Source: Streptomyces sp. NBC_01463 (GTDB lineage: Bacteria > Actinomycetota > Actinomycetes > Streptomycetales > Streptomycetaceae). From it: DNA of 64,000 bases. Of this stretch, positions 1 to 13,812 are shown piece by piece. The stretch is taken from positions 2,852,001-2,916,000 of the forward strand of contig CP109468.1 in NCBI GenBank assembly GCA_036227345.1, given 5' to 3'. A model generated the notes under the pieces. The model did no database searches. It was not told where the DNA came from and saw only the letters and a list, made by a program, of their open reading frames with translations. Each line of letters begins with the position of its first letter. Positions within the stretch are counted from its first letter, which is position 1. A program made the translations under genes and the position numbers.

Positions 1-1206
<1,206 letters not shown>

Positions 1207-1249
1207 CGGTCCCCACCGCTTCGGCAAGCATCGCGTAACCCCGAAAAGC

Positions 1250-1287
1250 ACCGGGGAGACAGGTCCGCCCCCTGTCTCCCCGGTTTT
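1250..1287. terminator. Bidirectional rho-independent terminator
   Basis: A perfect 14-bp inverted repeat (ACCGGGGAGACAGG / CCTGTCTCCCCGGT) with a 7-nt loop is followed by TTTT on the plus strand. On the minus strand it is followed by GCTTTTC. It lies between the convergent chitinase and DUF2550 genes and can serve both. Confidence 0.9.
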
Positions 1288-1308
1288 CGTCTGTAAGGGG
1301 CCCGGGCC

Positions 1309-1755
1309 TCAGGCCACGTTGACCCGCTGGCCGGGAGGCGCCGCCTCCAGCCAGGCGAGGAATCCGGTGAGGGCGTCCTCGCTCATCGCCAGCTCCAGGC
1401 GGGTCTCCCGGTGGAGACAGCCGAGCACGATGGCGTCGGACAGGAGCGCGAGCTCCTCCTCGCCCTCGGGCAGCCGGCGGGTGACGACCTCGATCGCGGA
1501 GCGCTCCAGCACCCGGCGCGGACGCGGGGAGTAGCTGAAGACCCGGAACCAGTTCACCTTGTCGCCGCTGTACCGGGCGACGCCGTACACCCAGCCCTTG
1601 CCCGACAGATCGGGCTCCACGGGCACATTCCATCGCAGGCTGCAGTCGAAGGTCCCGCCGGAGCGCTGAATCAGCCGCCGGCGAAGACCGAAGACGAAGA
1701 GACCCACCGCGACCAGTGCGACGACCAGCCCGCCCACCCACAGCGCGAGGAACAT
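1309..1755 (-). CDS. DUF2550 membrane-anchored protein
   Basis: 148 residues. A single N-terminal membrane helix (about residues 3-24, FLALWVGGLVVALVAVGLFVF) is followed by a soluble domain of the DUF2550 type found downstream of atpC in actinobacteria. The domain has a conserved first strand (GGTFDCSLRWN) and an Arg/Glu-rich C-terminal part. The ATG at 1755 is chosen because AGGAGG lies 8 nt upstream; the longer frame extending to 1836 has a Cys/Arg-rich start unlike the family. The function is unknown. It is probably co-transcribed with, or just downstream of, the ATP synthase operon. Confidence 0.85.
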   Translation of the reverse strand: MFLALWVGGLVVALVAVGLFVFGLRRRLIQRSGGTFDCSLRWNVPVEPDLSGKGWVYGVARYSGDKVNWFRVFSYSPRPRRVLERSAIEVVTRRLPEGEEELALLSDAIVLGCLHRETRLELAMSEDALTGFLAWLEAAPPGQRVNVA

Positions 1756-1895
1756 CTCCACCGACCTCCTCGCATCGTCGAGTAAACGGATACCGCCACA
1801 CACGCATCTGCACCTGCATCGCCTCAGCCGCGACACGGTCTGGAGGGGTCTCCAGCACGGGCCGCGGCTGAGGGTAAAGACATCGCGCGGGGTGG

Positions 1896-2270
1896 CTAGT
1901 GCACCGCCACCGCACGCAGTCGCACATCGGCGCGACGCTCGGCGGCGCCGTCCGTGTCCGACTTCGCACGCTCGAGCGCACGCTCTGCGCGCTCGACATC
2001 GATCTCGTCCGCCAGCTCGGCAATCTCCGCCAGCAGCGAGAGCTTGTCGTCGGCGAACGAGATGAAACCGCCGTGCACAGCGGCTACGACGGTCGCACCG
2101 TCGCTCGTACGGATCGTCACCGGGCCCGATTCCAGCACACCCAGAAGCGGCTGGTGACCGGGCATGACGCCGATGTCGCCGGACGTGGTGCGCGCGACGA
2201 CCAGGGTGGCCTCGCCGGACCAGACACTGCGGTCCGCGGCGACCAGCTCGACGTGCAGCTCAGCAGCCAA
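1896..2270 (-). CDS. atpC: F1 ATP synthase epsilon subunit
   Basis: 124 residues, normal for the actinobacterial short form. The N-terminal beta-barrel shows the family pattern (ELVAADRSVWSGEA, then GDIGVMPGHQPLLGVLESG) and is followed by a helical C-terminal tail (ERAERALERAKSDTDGA). It forms part of the central rotor stalk and restrains ATP hydrolysis. It is the last gene of the atp operon, separated from atpD by 109 bp that contain a hairpin. Confidence 0.96.
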   Translation of the reverse strand: MAAELHVELVAADRSVWSGEATLVVARTTSGDIGVMPGHQPLLGVLESGPVTIRTSDGATVVAAVHGGFISFADDKLSLLAEIAELADEIDVERAERALERAKSDTDGAAERRADVRLRAVAVH

Positions 2271-2289
2271 GGGTGGCTCCTCGGGTCAC

Positions 2290-2311
2290 CACCCGGCGGT
2301 CATGCCGGGTG
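2290..2311 (-). other. Intercistronic hairpin between atpD and atpC
   Basis: A perfect 8-bp stem (CACCCGGC / GCCGGGTG) with a 6-nt loop lies in the atpD-atpC gap. No T-run follows, so RNA processing or stabilisation is more likely than termination; this is inference only. Confidence 0.6.
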
Positions 2312-2379
2312 TTGGGTCAATTCTACGGGGCGTGGTGAGGGGGACGGGACGCACCCGCCCCCCTCGGTGAGCCGGAGGC

Positions 2380-4736
<2,357 letters not shown>

Positions 4737-4739
4737 CGA

Positions 4740-6311
4740 TCAGCCCTCGCCCAGAAGCTTGCCGTCCGAGGTCTCGAACTGCTGCTTGAACGCGGCGATC
4801 GCGTCGGCGATCGACTGCAGCGTGTCGTCGGACATCTTGCCGCCCTCGACGATGCTGGTCAGGAGGTCCTTGCGCTCGCGGCGCATGTACTCCAGCAGCT
4901 CGCTCTCGAAGCGACGGATGTCCTCGACCGGGACGTCGTCCATCTTGCCGGTGGTGCCGGCCCAGACGGAGACGACCTGCTCCTCGACGGGGATCGGCTG
5001 GTACTGGGGCTGCTTCAGCAGCTCGACCATGCGCTTGCCGCGCTCCAGCGACGCCTTGGAGGCCGCGTCCAGGTCGGAACCGAAGGCGGCGAACGCCTCC
5101 AGCTCGCGGTACTGGGCGAGGTCCACGCGGAGCCGGCCGGAAACCTGCTTCATGGCCTTGTGCTGGGCGGAGCCACCGACGCGGGAGACCGAGATACCGA
5201 CGTTCAGGGCCGGACGCTGACCGGCGTTGAACAGGTCGGACTCCAGGAAGCACTGACCGTCGGTGATGGAGATGACGTTGGTCGGGATGAACGCCGACAC
5301 GTCGTTCGCCTTGGTCTCGACGATCGGGAGGCCCGTCATCGAACCGGCACCCATGTCGTCGGAGAGCTTGGCGCAGCGCTCCAGCAGACGCGAGTGGAGG
5401 TAGAAGACGTCGCCCGGGTAGGCCTCACGGCCCGGCGGACGGCGCAGCAGAAGCGACACGGCGCGGTAGGCGTCGGCCTGCTTCGAGAGGTCGTCGAAGA
5501 TGATGAGGACGTGCTTGCCCGCGTACATCCAGTGCTGGCCGATGGCCGAACCGGTGTACGGCGCGAGGTACTTGAAGCCGGCCGGGTCGGACGCCGGGGC
5601 GGCGACGATGGTCGTGTACTCCAGCGCACCGGCCTCTTCGAGCGCACCACGCACGGAGGCGATGGTGGAGCCCTTCTGACCGATGGCGACGTAGATGCAG
5701 CGCACCTGCTTGTTCACGTCGCCCGAGCGCCAGTTGTCGCGCTGGTTGATGATCGTGTCGACGGCCAGAGCGGTCTTGCCCGTCTGACGGTCACCGATGA
5801 TCAGCTGACGCTGGCCGCGGCCGATCGGCACCATGGCGTCGACGGCCTTGTAGCCGGTCTGCATCGGCTCGTGCACCGACTTGCGGACCATGACGCCAGG
5901 GGCCTGCAGCTCGAGGGCGCGGCGGCCGTCGGTCGCGATCTCGCCGAGACCGTCGATCGGGTTGCCGAGCGGGTCGACGACGCGGCCGAGGTAACCCTCG
6001 CCGACGCCGACGGAGAGCACCTCACCGGTGCGCTGCACCGGCTGGCCCTCCTCGATACCGCTGAACTCGCCGAGGACGATCGCACCGATCTCGCGCTCCT
6101 CGAGGTTGAGGGCGAGACCGAGGGTGCCGTCCTCGAACTTCAGCAGCTCGTTCGCCATGGCGGAGGGCAGGCCCTCCACCTTTGCGATGCCGTCGCCGGC
6201 AACGCTGACCGTACCGACCTCCTCGCGCGAGGCCGCGTCCGGCTTGTACGACTGGACAAAGTTCTCCAGCGCGTCCCGGATCTCCTCCGGCCGGATCGTG
6301 AGCTCCGCCAT
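4740..6311 (-). CDS. atpA: F1 ATP synthase alpha subunit
   Basis: 523 residues from the ATG at 6311, which begins [18 protein letters not shown]. The upstream in-frame extension to 6398 is rejected because it reads through a stable hairpin and is not family-like. Walker A is GDRQTGKT and the nucleotide-binding segment [17 protein letters not shown] follows. This is the non-catalytic nucleotide-binding subunit of the hexamer. An AAGGAGAG ribosome-binding sequence lies upstream. The 140-bp gap to atpH is the longest inside the operon and contains two hairpins. Confidence 0.97.
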   Translation of the reverse strand: MAELTIRPEEIRDALENFVQSYKPDAASREEVGTVSVAGDGIAKVEGLPSAMANELLKFEDGTLGLALNLEEREIGAIVLGEFSGIEEGQPVQRTGEVLSVGVGEGYLGRVVDPLGNPIDGLGEIATDGRRALELQAPGVMVRKSVHEPMQTGYKAVDAMVPIGRGQRQLIIGDRQTGKTALAVDTIINQRDNWRSGDVNKQVRCIYVAIGQKGSTIASVRGALEEAGALEYTTIVAAPASDPAGFKYLAPYTGSAIGQHWMYAGKHVLIIFDDLSKQADAYRAVSLLLRRPPGREAYPGDVFYLHSRLLERCAKLSDDMGAGSMTGLPIVETKANDVSAFIPTNVISITDGQCFLESDLFNAGQRPALNVGISVSRVGGSAQHKAMKQVSGRLRVDLAQYRELEAFAAFGSDLDAASKASLERGKRMVELLKQPQYQPIPVEEQVVSVWAGTTGKMDDVPVEDIRRFESELLEYMRRERKDLLTSIVEGGKMSDDTLQSIADAIAAFKQQFETSDGKLLGEG

Positions 6312-6358
6312 CTGGGTTCCCTGCTCTCCTTGTTGGGCCCGAAGTTTCTTAAGGGGGT

Positions 6359-6413
6359 CTGGGGGCCGACCCCCAGGAATCTTCTGCAATTTCTGCACGG
6401 CCCAACCGGGCCG
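6359..6413 (-). other. Two hairpins in the atpH-atpA gap
   Basis: CTGGGGG-ccga-CCCCCAG (6359-6376) and CGGCCC-aacc-GGGCCG (6398-6413) lie in the gap upstream of atpA. They could act in RNA processing or set the alpha/beta to delta stoichiometry. The first belongs to a dispersed G5-N4-C5 hairpin type seen elsewhere in this window. Confidence 0.55.
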
Positions 6414-6451
6414 CTGGTCTTGCTATGTTCTGTTTCTGCGCCGCGCGGCTG

Positions 6452-7267
6452 TCAGCCGGCCATGCGACGGGTCGCCTCGTCGAGGCGCTCCGCGATGGTG
6501 CCGTTGATGACCTCGTCGCCGACCCGCACCGCGATCCCGCCGAGGACCTCGGGGTCCACGTCCAGGTTCAGGTGCATCTGCCGGCCGTAGATCTTCGCCA
6601 GGGCGGCGCCGAGGCGCTGCTTCTGCCGGTCGCTGAGCGGCACCGCCGAGGTGACGATGGCGACCGTACGGTCACGACGCTCCGCGGCGAGCTTGGAGAG
6701 GGCATCGAGTCCCGCTTCCAGGCTACGTCCCCGGGGCTGGGTGACAAGCCGCACGATGACGCGCTCAGTGGTCGGCCGCGCCTTTCCGCCGAGCAGGCTG
6801 CGCAGCAGCTCGCCCTTGGCGGCGGGGGTCGCGGTCCGGCTGGTGAGCGCGGCGCGCAGACCGGTGTCCGATGCCACGATCCGGCCGAACCGGAACAGCT
6901 CGTCCTCGACGTCGTCGAGGTCTCCGCTGCGCTGCGCGGCGGTGAGGTCGGCGGTGTTCGCCAGCTCCTCGACCGAGTCGACCAGGTCACGCGACTGCGA
7001 CCAGCGCGAGCGGACCATGCCGGAGACCAGGTCGACGGCTTCGCCGCCCACCTGACCGCTCAGCAGCCGTCCGGCCAGCTCGGCCCTGGCCTCGCCGGCC
7101 TGCGCCGGGTCGGTCAGGACCCGGCGCAGCGACACCTCGCGGTGCAGCAGCGCCGTGACGCCGGCCAGGTCCTCGGCGAGCTTCGCCGCGTCGACCGACG
7201 TGGAGTCGGTCAGTGCGTCGAGGCGCTCGCGTGCGGCAGCCAGTGCCTCGCGGCTCGCGCTGTTCAT
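6452..7267 (-). CDS. atpH: F1Fo ATP synthase delta subunit
   Basis: 271 residues, about 90 more than the E. coli delta subunit but usual for Streptomyces. The C-terminal signature (DRQKQRLGAALAKIYGRQMHLNLDVDPEVLGGIAVRVGDEVINGT) is clear. It joins the stator stalk to the top of F1. Its start overlaps the end of atpF by 4 bp. Confidence 0.95.
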   Translation of the reverse strand: MNSASREALAAARERLDALTDSTSVDAAKLAEDLAGVTALLHREVSLRRVLTDPAQAGEARAELAGRLLSGQVGGEAVDLVSGMVRSRWSQSRDLVDSVEELANTADLTAAQRSGDLDDVEDELFRFGRIVASDTGLRAALTSRTATPAAKGELLRSLLGGKARPTTERVIVRLVTQPRGRSLEAGLDALSKLAAERRDRTVAIVTSAVPLSDRQKQRLGAALAKIYGRQMHLNLDVDPEVLGGIAVRVGDEVINGTIAERLDEATRRMAG

Positions 7268-7809
7268 CGGACGGCCTCGGCCTTCGCCTCGAGGTCGTCG
7301 AGGAAGCGGTCGACGGTGCCGCTCTGCCGGGCGTGGTCCTCGAGGGACTCGCCGACGAGCTTGCCGGCCAGGTCGGTGGCGAGCTTGCCCACGTCCTGGC
7401 GCAGCGCGGACGCCGCGGCCTTGCGGTCGGTCTCGATCTGCGCGTGGCCGGCGGCGACGATCTCGTCGCGCTGGCGCTGGCCTTCGGCCCGCATTTCCTG
7501 CAGGATCACGGCGCCCTGCTCCTGCGCCTCCTGGCGCATACGAGCGGCTTCGTGGCGGGCCTCGGCGAGCTGAGCCTTGTACTGCTCAAGAACGCTCTGG
7601 GCCTCGGTCCGGGCCGCATCGGCTTCGTCGATCCCGCCTTGGATGGCCTCGTGACGCTCGTCCAGAACCTTGTTGATGTTCGGGAGGAGCTTCTTGGCGA
7701 GGAAGCCGAAGACGATGACGAAAGCGATGAGGCCAATGACGAGCTCAGGGATCGGCGGAATGAGCGGGTTTTCCGCTTCCTCCGCCGCGAGCTGAACCAG
7801 GGGGTTCAC
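7264..7809 (-). CDS. atpF: Fo ATP synthase b subunit
   Basis: 181 residues. One N-terminal membrane helix (about residues 22-43, ELVIGLIAFVIVFGFLAKKLLP) is followed by a long charged coiled-coil (DERHEAIQGGIDEADAARTEAQ onward). It is the peripheral stator stalk. It overlaps atpH by 4 bp and follows atpE by 37 bp. Confidence 0.96.
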   Translation of the reverse strand: MNPLVQLAAEEAENPLIPPIPELVIGLIAFVIVFGFLAKKLLPNINKVLDERHEAIQGGIDEADAARTEAQSVLEQYKAQLAEARHEAARMRQEAQEQGAVILQEMRAEGQRQRDEIVAAGHAQIETDRKAAASALRQDVGKLATDLAGKLVGESLEDHARQSGTVDRFLDDLEAKAEAVR

Positions 7810-7846
7810 GTCAGTGCCTTCCGTCGAATGGGCTGTTCGCGACCGG

Positions 7847-8987
<1,141 letters not shown>

Positions 8988-9213
8988 CGCGGGCTCCTTC
9001 AGCGTGGCGCATAGGTACGGCAACCTCGTTGTGTCGGCGCGGCGCGCAGCCGCGGTTCGGCACTGGACTGGTGTTTCGGATGTGTGAGCGGCAGTCAGGC
9101 ATTTGAGCCTCGCGATCGTGCAGGCGTCAGCTCACATGCCCGCGCCCGCAGTGCCGCAGTTGGAACCGGACGATAGCAGGGTCGTGAACCTGCACTTATT
9201 CCGCCCCTACCCT

Positions 9214-9651
9214 TCACGCTGCGGACCCCGGCTTCTTGGGCTTTTCGCCCTTGTCCGACTCGGGTTCCACGTAAAGGATCTTGGCCTTCATGTGCGCACG
9301 CGCCTGTGCGCCGATCCACACGAGTGTCGTCACGACCAGAGTGATCGCGAAGGCCTTCGGGTTGAACAGCGAGGTGTTCTTGAATACGGCGACGAAGATG
9401 AACAGGAGCAGGAGCTGCGCCGTGTAGAGCGCGAGCCCCATCGCCTGGAAGAGGTGAGGCATGGACCGGGCGGTCCGTTGCAGGACCACCAGTCCGATCC
9501 CCATGAAGAGGATGACCACGATCGTCGCAACGATCGCGCCCAGGGCTCCCTTGCCACCGGCGACGCCTCCGCTGATCGCGGCGGCGACTGCGCCGGCGAC
9601 AGCGGTGGGTACGGCGGTCTGGAGGAGAGTCCGGACGTCGTTGGACGGCAT
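9214..9651 (-). CDS. atpI: AtpI-like membrane protein of the ATP synthase operon
   Basis: 145 residues from the ATG at 9651 (MPSNDVRTLLQ), with GGAG 8 nt upstream. Four hydrophobic segments are visible (about residues 12-30, 37-57, 75-95 and 103-122), with a Lys-rich tail (SDKGEKPKKPGSAA). It is the first gene of the atp operon. AtpI proteins elsewhere help c-ring assembly or Mg2+ handling, but this short actinobacterial type is poorly characterised, so the role is inferred from position. The longer in-frame start at 9735 has no good ribosome-binding site. Confidence 0.85.
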   Translation of the reverse strand: MPSNDVRTLLQTAVPTAVAGAVAAAISGGVAGGKGALGAIVATIVVILFMGIGLVVLQRTARSMPHLFQAMGLALYTAQLLLLFIFVAVFKNTSLFNPKAFAITLVVTTLVWIGAQARAHMKAKILYVEPESDKGEKPKKPGSAA

Positions 9652-9826
9652 GGCGGCAGCTCCGCTTGCTGGGGGTGGGCAGTGTGTCGTCATGGACGAG
9701 CGTAGGCCCGGTGCGAGTCGATGCCTCGGGCCCAAGGGACCGTGCTACTCAGGTCCTTCGGCTCTGCCACCGGGTTCGTGAACGGTATCACAAACTATTT
9801 GATGAGGTCTTTACCTAGAAAGTGTG
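9652..9826 (-). promoter_or_regulatory. Promoter region of the ATP synthase operon with a Crp-type site
   Basis: This is the start-proximal gap before atpI. At 9777-9792 it holds CGTGA-ACGGTA-TCACA, on the minus strand TGTGA-N6-TCACG, which fits the Crp/Fnr-family pattern GTG-N8-CAC. An AT-rich stretch at 9788-9825 stands out from the local G+C. Crp control of the operon is an inference from this single site; no -10/-35 pair is certain. Confidence 0.5.
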
Positions 9827-9868
9827 CTTGCTGTCACACGTGAGAGCTAATCCGCGCGTGTGAGCAAG
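9827..9868 (-). terminator. Terminator of the GlcNAc-1-P transferase gene
   Basis: The stem CTTGC + TCACACG pairs with CGTGTGA + GCAAG (12 bp with a 2-nt bulge) around a 16-nt loop. On the minus strand it is followed by ACACTTTCT. It lies just past the stop at 9911 and before the atp promoter. Confidence 0.65.
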
Positions 9869-9910
9869 ACAACTCAACGACTTGTCTGGTAATGCCCCTT
9901 GGTGCCCGAA

Positions 9911-11377
9911 TCATCGACGCGTCGAACCGGCCTTCCGCCGGTCCGCGAAACGCGAACGAGGGCCGATCGCGGTCGCGCCGTTGACGCCGGACACCCCCGC
10001 CGCGATCGGGGCCTGCGGCGCCGGTTCCGGCCCCTCCTGCCCCATCTGGGCATCCAGGGCCCCCTGTTGGCTCTCCTCGCCGGTGATCTGCTCCGCCCCG
10101 GAGGGCTCGGCCCCACGGCGGCGCCGGCGGCGGTAGCGGGGCGGCACGAAGCGTTCCGCCCAGCGCGGGGCGCGCGGCGTGAAGCGGGGCATCAGGAGCA
10201 GGATCAGCCCCAGCGCGCTCAGCCCCACGATCACCAGGACGATCCACATGGACGCCGAGTGCACCGAGTATCCGACCGCGCCGAACGCGATCAGGGCCGA
10301 CCAGAAGTACATGATCAGCACCGACCGGCTGTGCGAATGGCCGATCTCCAGCAGCCGGTGGTGCAGATGGCCGCGGTCCGCCGCGAACGGCGACTGCCCG
10401 TTCCAGGTACGCCGCACGATCGCCAGCACCAGGTCGGCCGCCGGGATCGCGATGATGGTCAGCGGCAGCAGCAGCGGGATGAAGACGGGCAGCATCGCGT
10501 GGGTCGCCTGGCGCTCACTGCCCTCGAAGATCTTCATCGTGTCCGGGTCCACCTGGCCGGTCACCGAGATCGCGCCCGCCGCCAGGACGAGGCCGATCAG
10601 CATCGAGCCGGAGTCCCCCATGAAGATCCGGGCCGGGTGCATGTTGTGCGGCAGGAAGCCGAGGCACATGCCCATCAGGATCGCCGTGAACAGCGTCGCG
10701 GGGGCCGCCGCCTCGATCATGTGCCCGTACCAGAGCCGGTACGTGTAGAGGAAGAAGGCGGCCGACGCGATGAGGACCATGCCCGCCGCCAGACCGTCCA
10801 GTCCGTCGACGAAGTTGACCGCGTTGATCGTGATGACGACCAGCGCGACCGTGAGCAGCGTGCCCTGCCAGGGGGTGAGCGCGACGGTGCCGACGCCGGG
10901 GATCGGCAGCCACAGGATCGTGAGGCCCTGGAGGACCATGACCGCCGCGGCGATCATCTGCCCGCCCAGTTTGATCAGGGCGTCGATCTCGAACTTGTCG
11001 TCCAGGACGCCGATCAGCCAGATCAGCGCCGCTCCGGAGAGCAGCGCCCGCGGCTCGCTGGAGAGCTCGAAGACCCCGTCCAGGTTGGCCAGGTGATTGG
11101 CGACGATCAGTCCCGCGCACAGCCCGCCGAACATGGCGATGCCGCCGAGCCTCGGTGTCGGTTCGCGGTGGACGTCCCGCGCACGGATCGCGGGCATCGC
11201 CCCGACCGCGATGGCGAACTTACGCACCGGGCCGGTGAGCAGGTAGGTCACCGCGGCCGTGACACAGAGCGTCAGCAGGTAATCACGCACGGGCTGCCCC
11301 ACAGGAAGTTGCCGGTCGGTCCCGGACACTCTATTCGCATCGGGAGGGGCCGAGGACGGGACGGTGGCCACGGGCAC
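9911..11377 (-). CDS. Undecaprenyl-phosphate GlcNAc-1-phosphate transferase (WecA/TagO/MraY family)
   Basis: 488 residues with about eleven membrane helices. Family motifs include PRLGGIAMF, DDKFEID, NFVDGLDGLAAG, the catalytic MGDSGSMLIG and the His-rich HLHHRLLEIGHSHSRS that separates WecA/TagO-like enzymes from MraY. It loads a sugar-1-phosphate onto the polyprenyl carrier, the first step of wall teichoic or other glycopolymer synthesis. The last ~90 residues are a Pro/Ala/Gly-rich cytoplasmic tail not needed for catalysis. The GTG at 11377 has GAGG 5 nt upstream; a GTG at 11302 just before the first helix is the alternative. The LCP ligase at 17659 would act at the end of the same kind of pathway. 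Confidence 0.87.
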   Translation of the reverse strand: MPVATVPSSAPPDANRVSGTDRQLPVGQPVRDYLLTLCVTAAVTYLLTGPVRKFAIAVGAMPAIRARDVHREPTPRLGGIAMFGGLCAGLIVANHLANLDGVFELSSEPRALLSGAALIWLIGVLDDKFEIDALIKLGGQMIAAAVMVLQGLTILWLPIPGVGTVALTPWQGTLLTVALVVITINAVNFVDGLDGLAAGMVLIASAAFFLYTYRLWYGHMIEAAAPATLFTAILMGMCLGFLPHNMHPARIFMGDSGSMLIGLVLAAGAISVTGQVDPDTMKIFEGSERQATHAMLPVFIPLLLPLTIIAIPAADLVLAIVRRTWNGQSPFAADRGHLHHRLLEIGHSHSRSVLIMYFWSALIAFGAVGYSVHSASMWIVLVIVGLSALGLILLLMPRFTPRAPRWAERFVPPRYRRRRRRGAEPSGAEQITGEESQQGALDAQMGQEGPEPAPQAPIAAGVSGVNGATAIGPRSRFADRRKAGSTRR

Positions 11378-11491
11378 CGCATCCTCACCGTGCGCCGGTC
11401 CCTCCGGAGCGGTCCGGCCTGCTCCGGAGGGGCCCGCCGGGATGCGTCCGCTGTGTGCGGGCTCACCCCGCCCGGGCCGCTCCGGCCGGGC

Positions 11492-11764
11492 TCAGGACAC
11501 GCCCTCGCGGTGACGCAGGGCCAGCAGGGCGGCCTCGATACGGGATCCGATGCCCAGTTTTCTGGTCAGACTGGTGATGTGCGCTCGCAAAGTCCGTTCG
11601 GCGATACCCAGTCTGCGGGCCAGGATCCGGTTCGGCTGTCCGTCGGCCAGCAGGAGCCACACCTCGGCCTCCCGCTCGGTCAGCCGTGACAGATCGAGGT
11701 CACGTTCCGGTAATCCCGTGACCGACTTTTCCGGCATAACAGGTATATCGGAGTTCCTCAACAA
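11492..11764 (-). CDS. Minimal LuxR-type DNA-binding protein
   Basis: About 80-90 residues. After a short leader, the protein is only a LuxR/GerE helix-turn-helix (LSRLTEREAEVWLLLADGQPNR.., then RLGIAERTLRAHITSLTRKLGI). No receiver, PAS or ligand domain is present. The start is uncertain: tandem TTG codons at 11764/11761 follow GAGGGGG closely, and an ATG at 11737 has no clear ribosome-binding site. An inverted repeat (GACCCGG / CCGGGTC, 11780-11805) lies just upstream and could be its own operator. Stand-alone LuxR domains are common in Streptomyces; the target is unknown. Confidence 0.72.
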   Translation of the reverse strand: MLRNSDIPVMPEKSVTGLPERDLDLSRLTEREAEVWLLLADGQPNRILARRLGIAERTLRAHITSLTRKLGIGSRIEAALLALRHREGVS

Positions 11765-11881
11765 TCCCCCTCGGCAAAGGACCCGGCTTGGTCAGAGACC
11801 GGGTCAGTGGTCCGTGTAGCTGATTTCCGGCCGTCAGCCTACGTGAGGGGTCCGACATTGCGCTGTTGCATTATCCGAACC

Positions 11882-11920
11882 GCAAAGGAGCGCCGACGGA
11901 TTGCCTCCGTCGGCGCTCCT
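11882..11920 (-). terminator. Terminator after the small secreted protein gene
   Basis: A perfect 15-bp inverted repeat (AGGAGCGCCGACGGA / TCCGTCGGCGCTCCT, 5-nt loop) at 11886-11920 is followed on the minus strand by TTTGCGG. Confidence 0.88.
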
Positions 11921-11935
11921 CGTGCGGGGCGGGTG

Positions 11936-12304
11936 TCAGCAGCCCTTGGTGATCTTCTTCAGGTGGTAGCGGGTGACGCTGAACTTCTTCTTGCCCTTGG
12001 TGCCACCGTTCGTCGTCAGACAGCGGGTGGTCTTCTGGCCGCCGCCGGCCTCGAAGTGGAGCTTGGCTCCGACCTTGTGGCTGCAGTGGTTGTTGAAGTA
12101 GACCGTGACCGAGTCGTAGCTCCCGTCGCCCCAGGAGTAGTTGGTGACCTTTCCTGCGGGCTTGGTGCACTTGATGCTCGCCCTCTTGACCGCCTGGGTG
12201 CTCGCCCCGGCGTCCTGGGGCACGGCCTGCGCGCCGCTCGCCAGCAGCACGGAGAACATGGTGGTGGAAATCGCCACCGCGGACAGGTTCTTCCAGCGAC
12301 TCAT
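11936..12304 (-). CDS. Small secreted protein with four cysteines
   Basis: 122 residues from the ATG at 12304, preceded by AGGGGG about 5 nt upstream. It has a Sec signal peptide (MSRWKNLSAVAISTTMFSVL.., probable cleavage after AQA near residue 27). The ~95-residue mature domain is rich in Lys, Gly and Thr and contains four Cys (in IKCTK, NNHCSH, TTRCLT and the C-terminal KGC), likely two disulfides. No family is recognised. The small basic Cys-paired extracellular form resembles secreted Streptomyces inhibitors or lectin-like proteins, but that is only a shape resemblance. Two palindromes lie directly upstream. Confidence 0.8.
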   Translation of the reverse strand: MSRWKNLSAVAISTTMFSVLLASGAQAVPQDAGASTQAVKRASIKCTKPAGKVTNYSWGDGSYDSVTVYFNNHCSHKVGAKLHFEAGGGQKTTRCLTTNGGTKGKKKFSVTRYHLKKITKGC

Positions 12305-12317
12305 CGTTCCCCCTGTT

Positions 12318-12362
12318 GTGCCCATGCCATGGGCACATGTCGTTTTCGAACAGTTCGAAAAC
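12318..12362 (-). promoter_or_regulatory. Two perfect palindromes upstream of the small secreted protein gene
   Basis: GTTTTCGAA-CAG-TTCGAAAAC (9-bp arms, 12342-12362) and GTGCCCAT-gcc-ATGGGCAC (8-bp arms, 12318-12336) lie 14-58 nt upstream of the start codon. The first is AT-rich and operator-like. The second would form a hairpin in the 5' leader next to the ribosome-binding site. They could also stop transcripts from the upstream glyA. Confidence 0.6.
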
Positions 12363-12427
12363 ATCCTCTGTGAGAGGCGCAGGAACGACAATTGCCACTT
12401 CAGGCGATGCCCGATGCGGCTACGACT

Positions 12428-13693
<1,266 letters not shown>

Positions 13694-13737
13694 CGGGGGC
13701 TCCGGGCCTGGGGAGGGGTGGCGTCAGCTCCAATGTA

Positions 13738-13773
13738 GGCCCGCGAGGGGTCCGCTGCCCGCTGTCGCGGGCC
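13738..13773 (-). terminator. Terminator between the phosphatase-like gene and glyA
   Basis: A perfect 9-bp inverted repeat GGCCCGCGA / TCGCGGGCC with an 18-nt loop lies in the 119-bp gap. No T-run follows, as is common for high-G+C actinobacterial terminators. Confidence 0.6.
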
Positions 13774-13812
13774 GTCGTGCGCCCGTACGGGGCGGCGGGG
13801 GCGGCCAGGTCC

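Noticed and set aside
12342..12362. Palindrome as a LexA (SOS) box
   Set aside because: The actinobacterial SOS box is CGAAC-N4-GTTCG; here the two halves are separated by only one base, so spacing does not fit.
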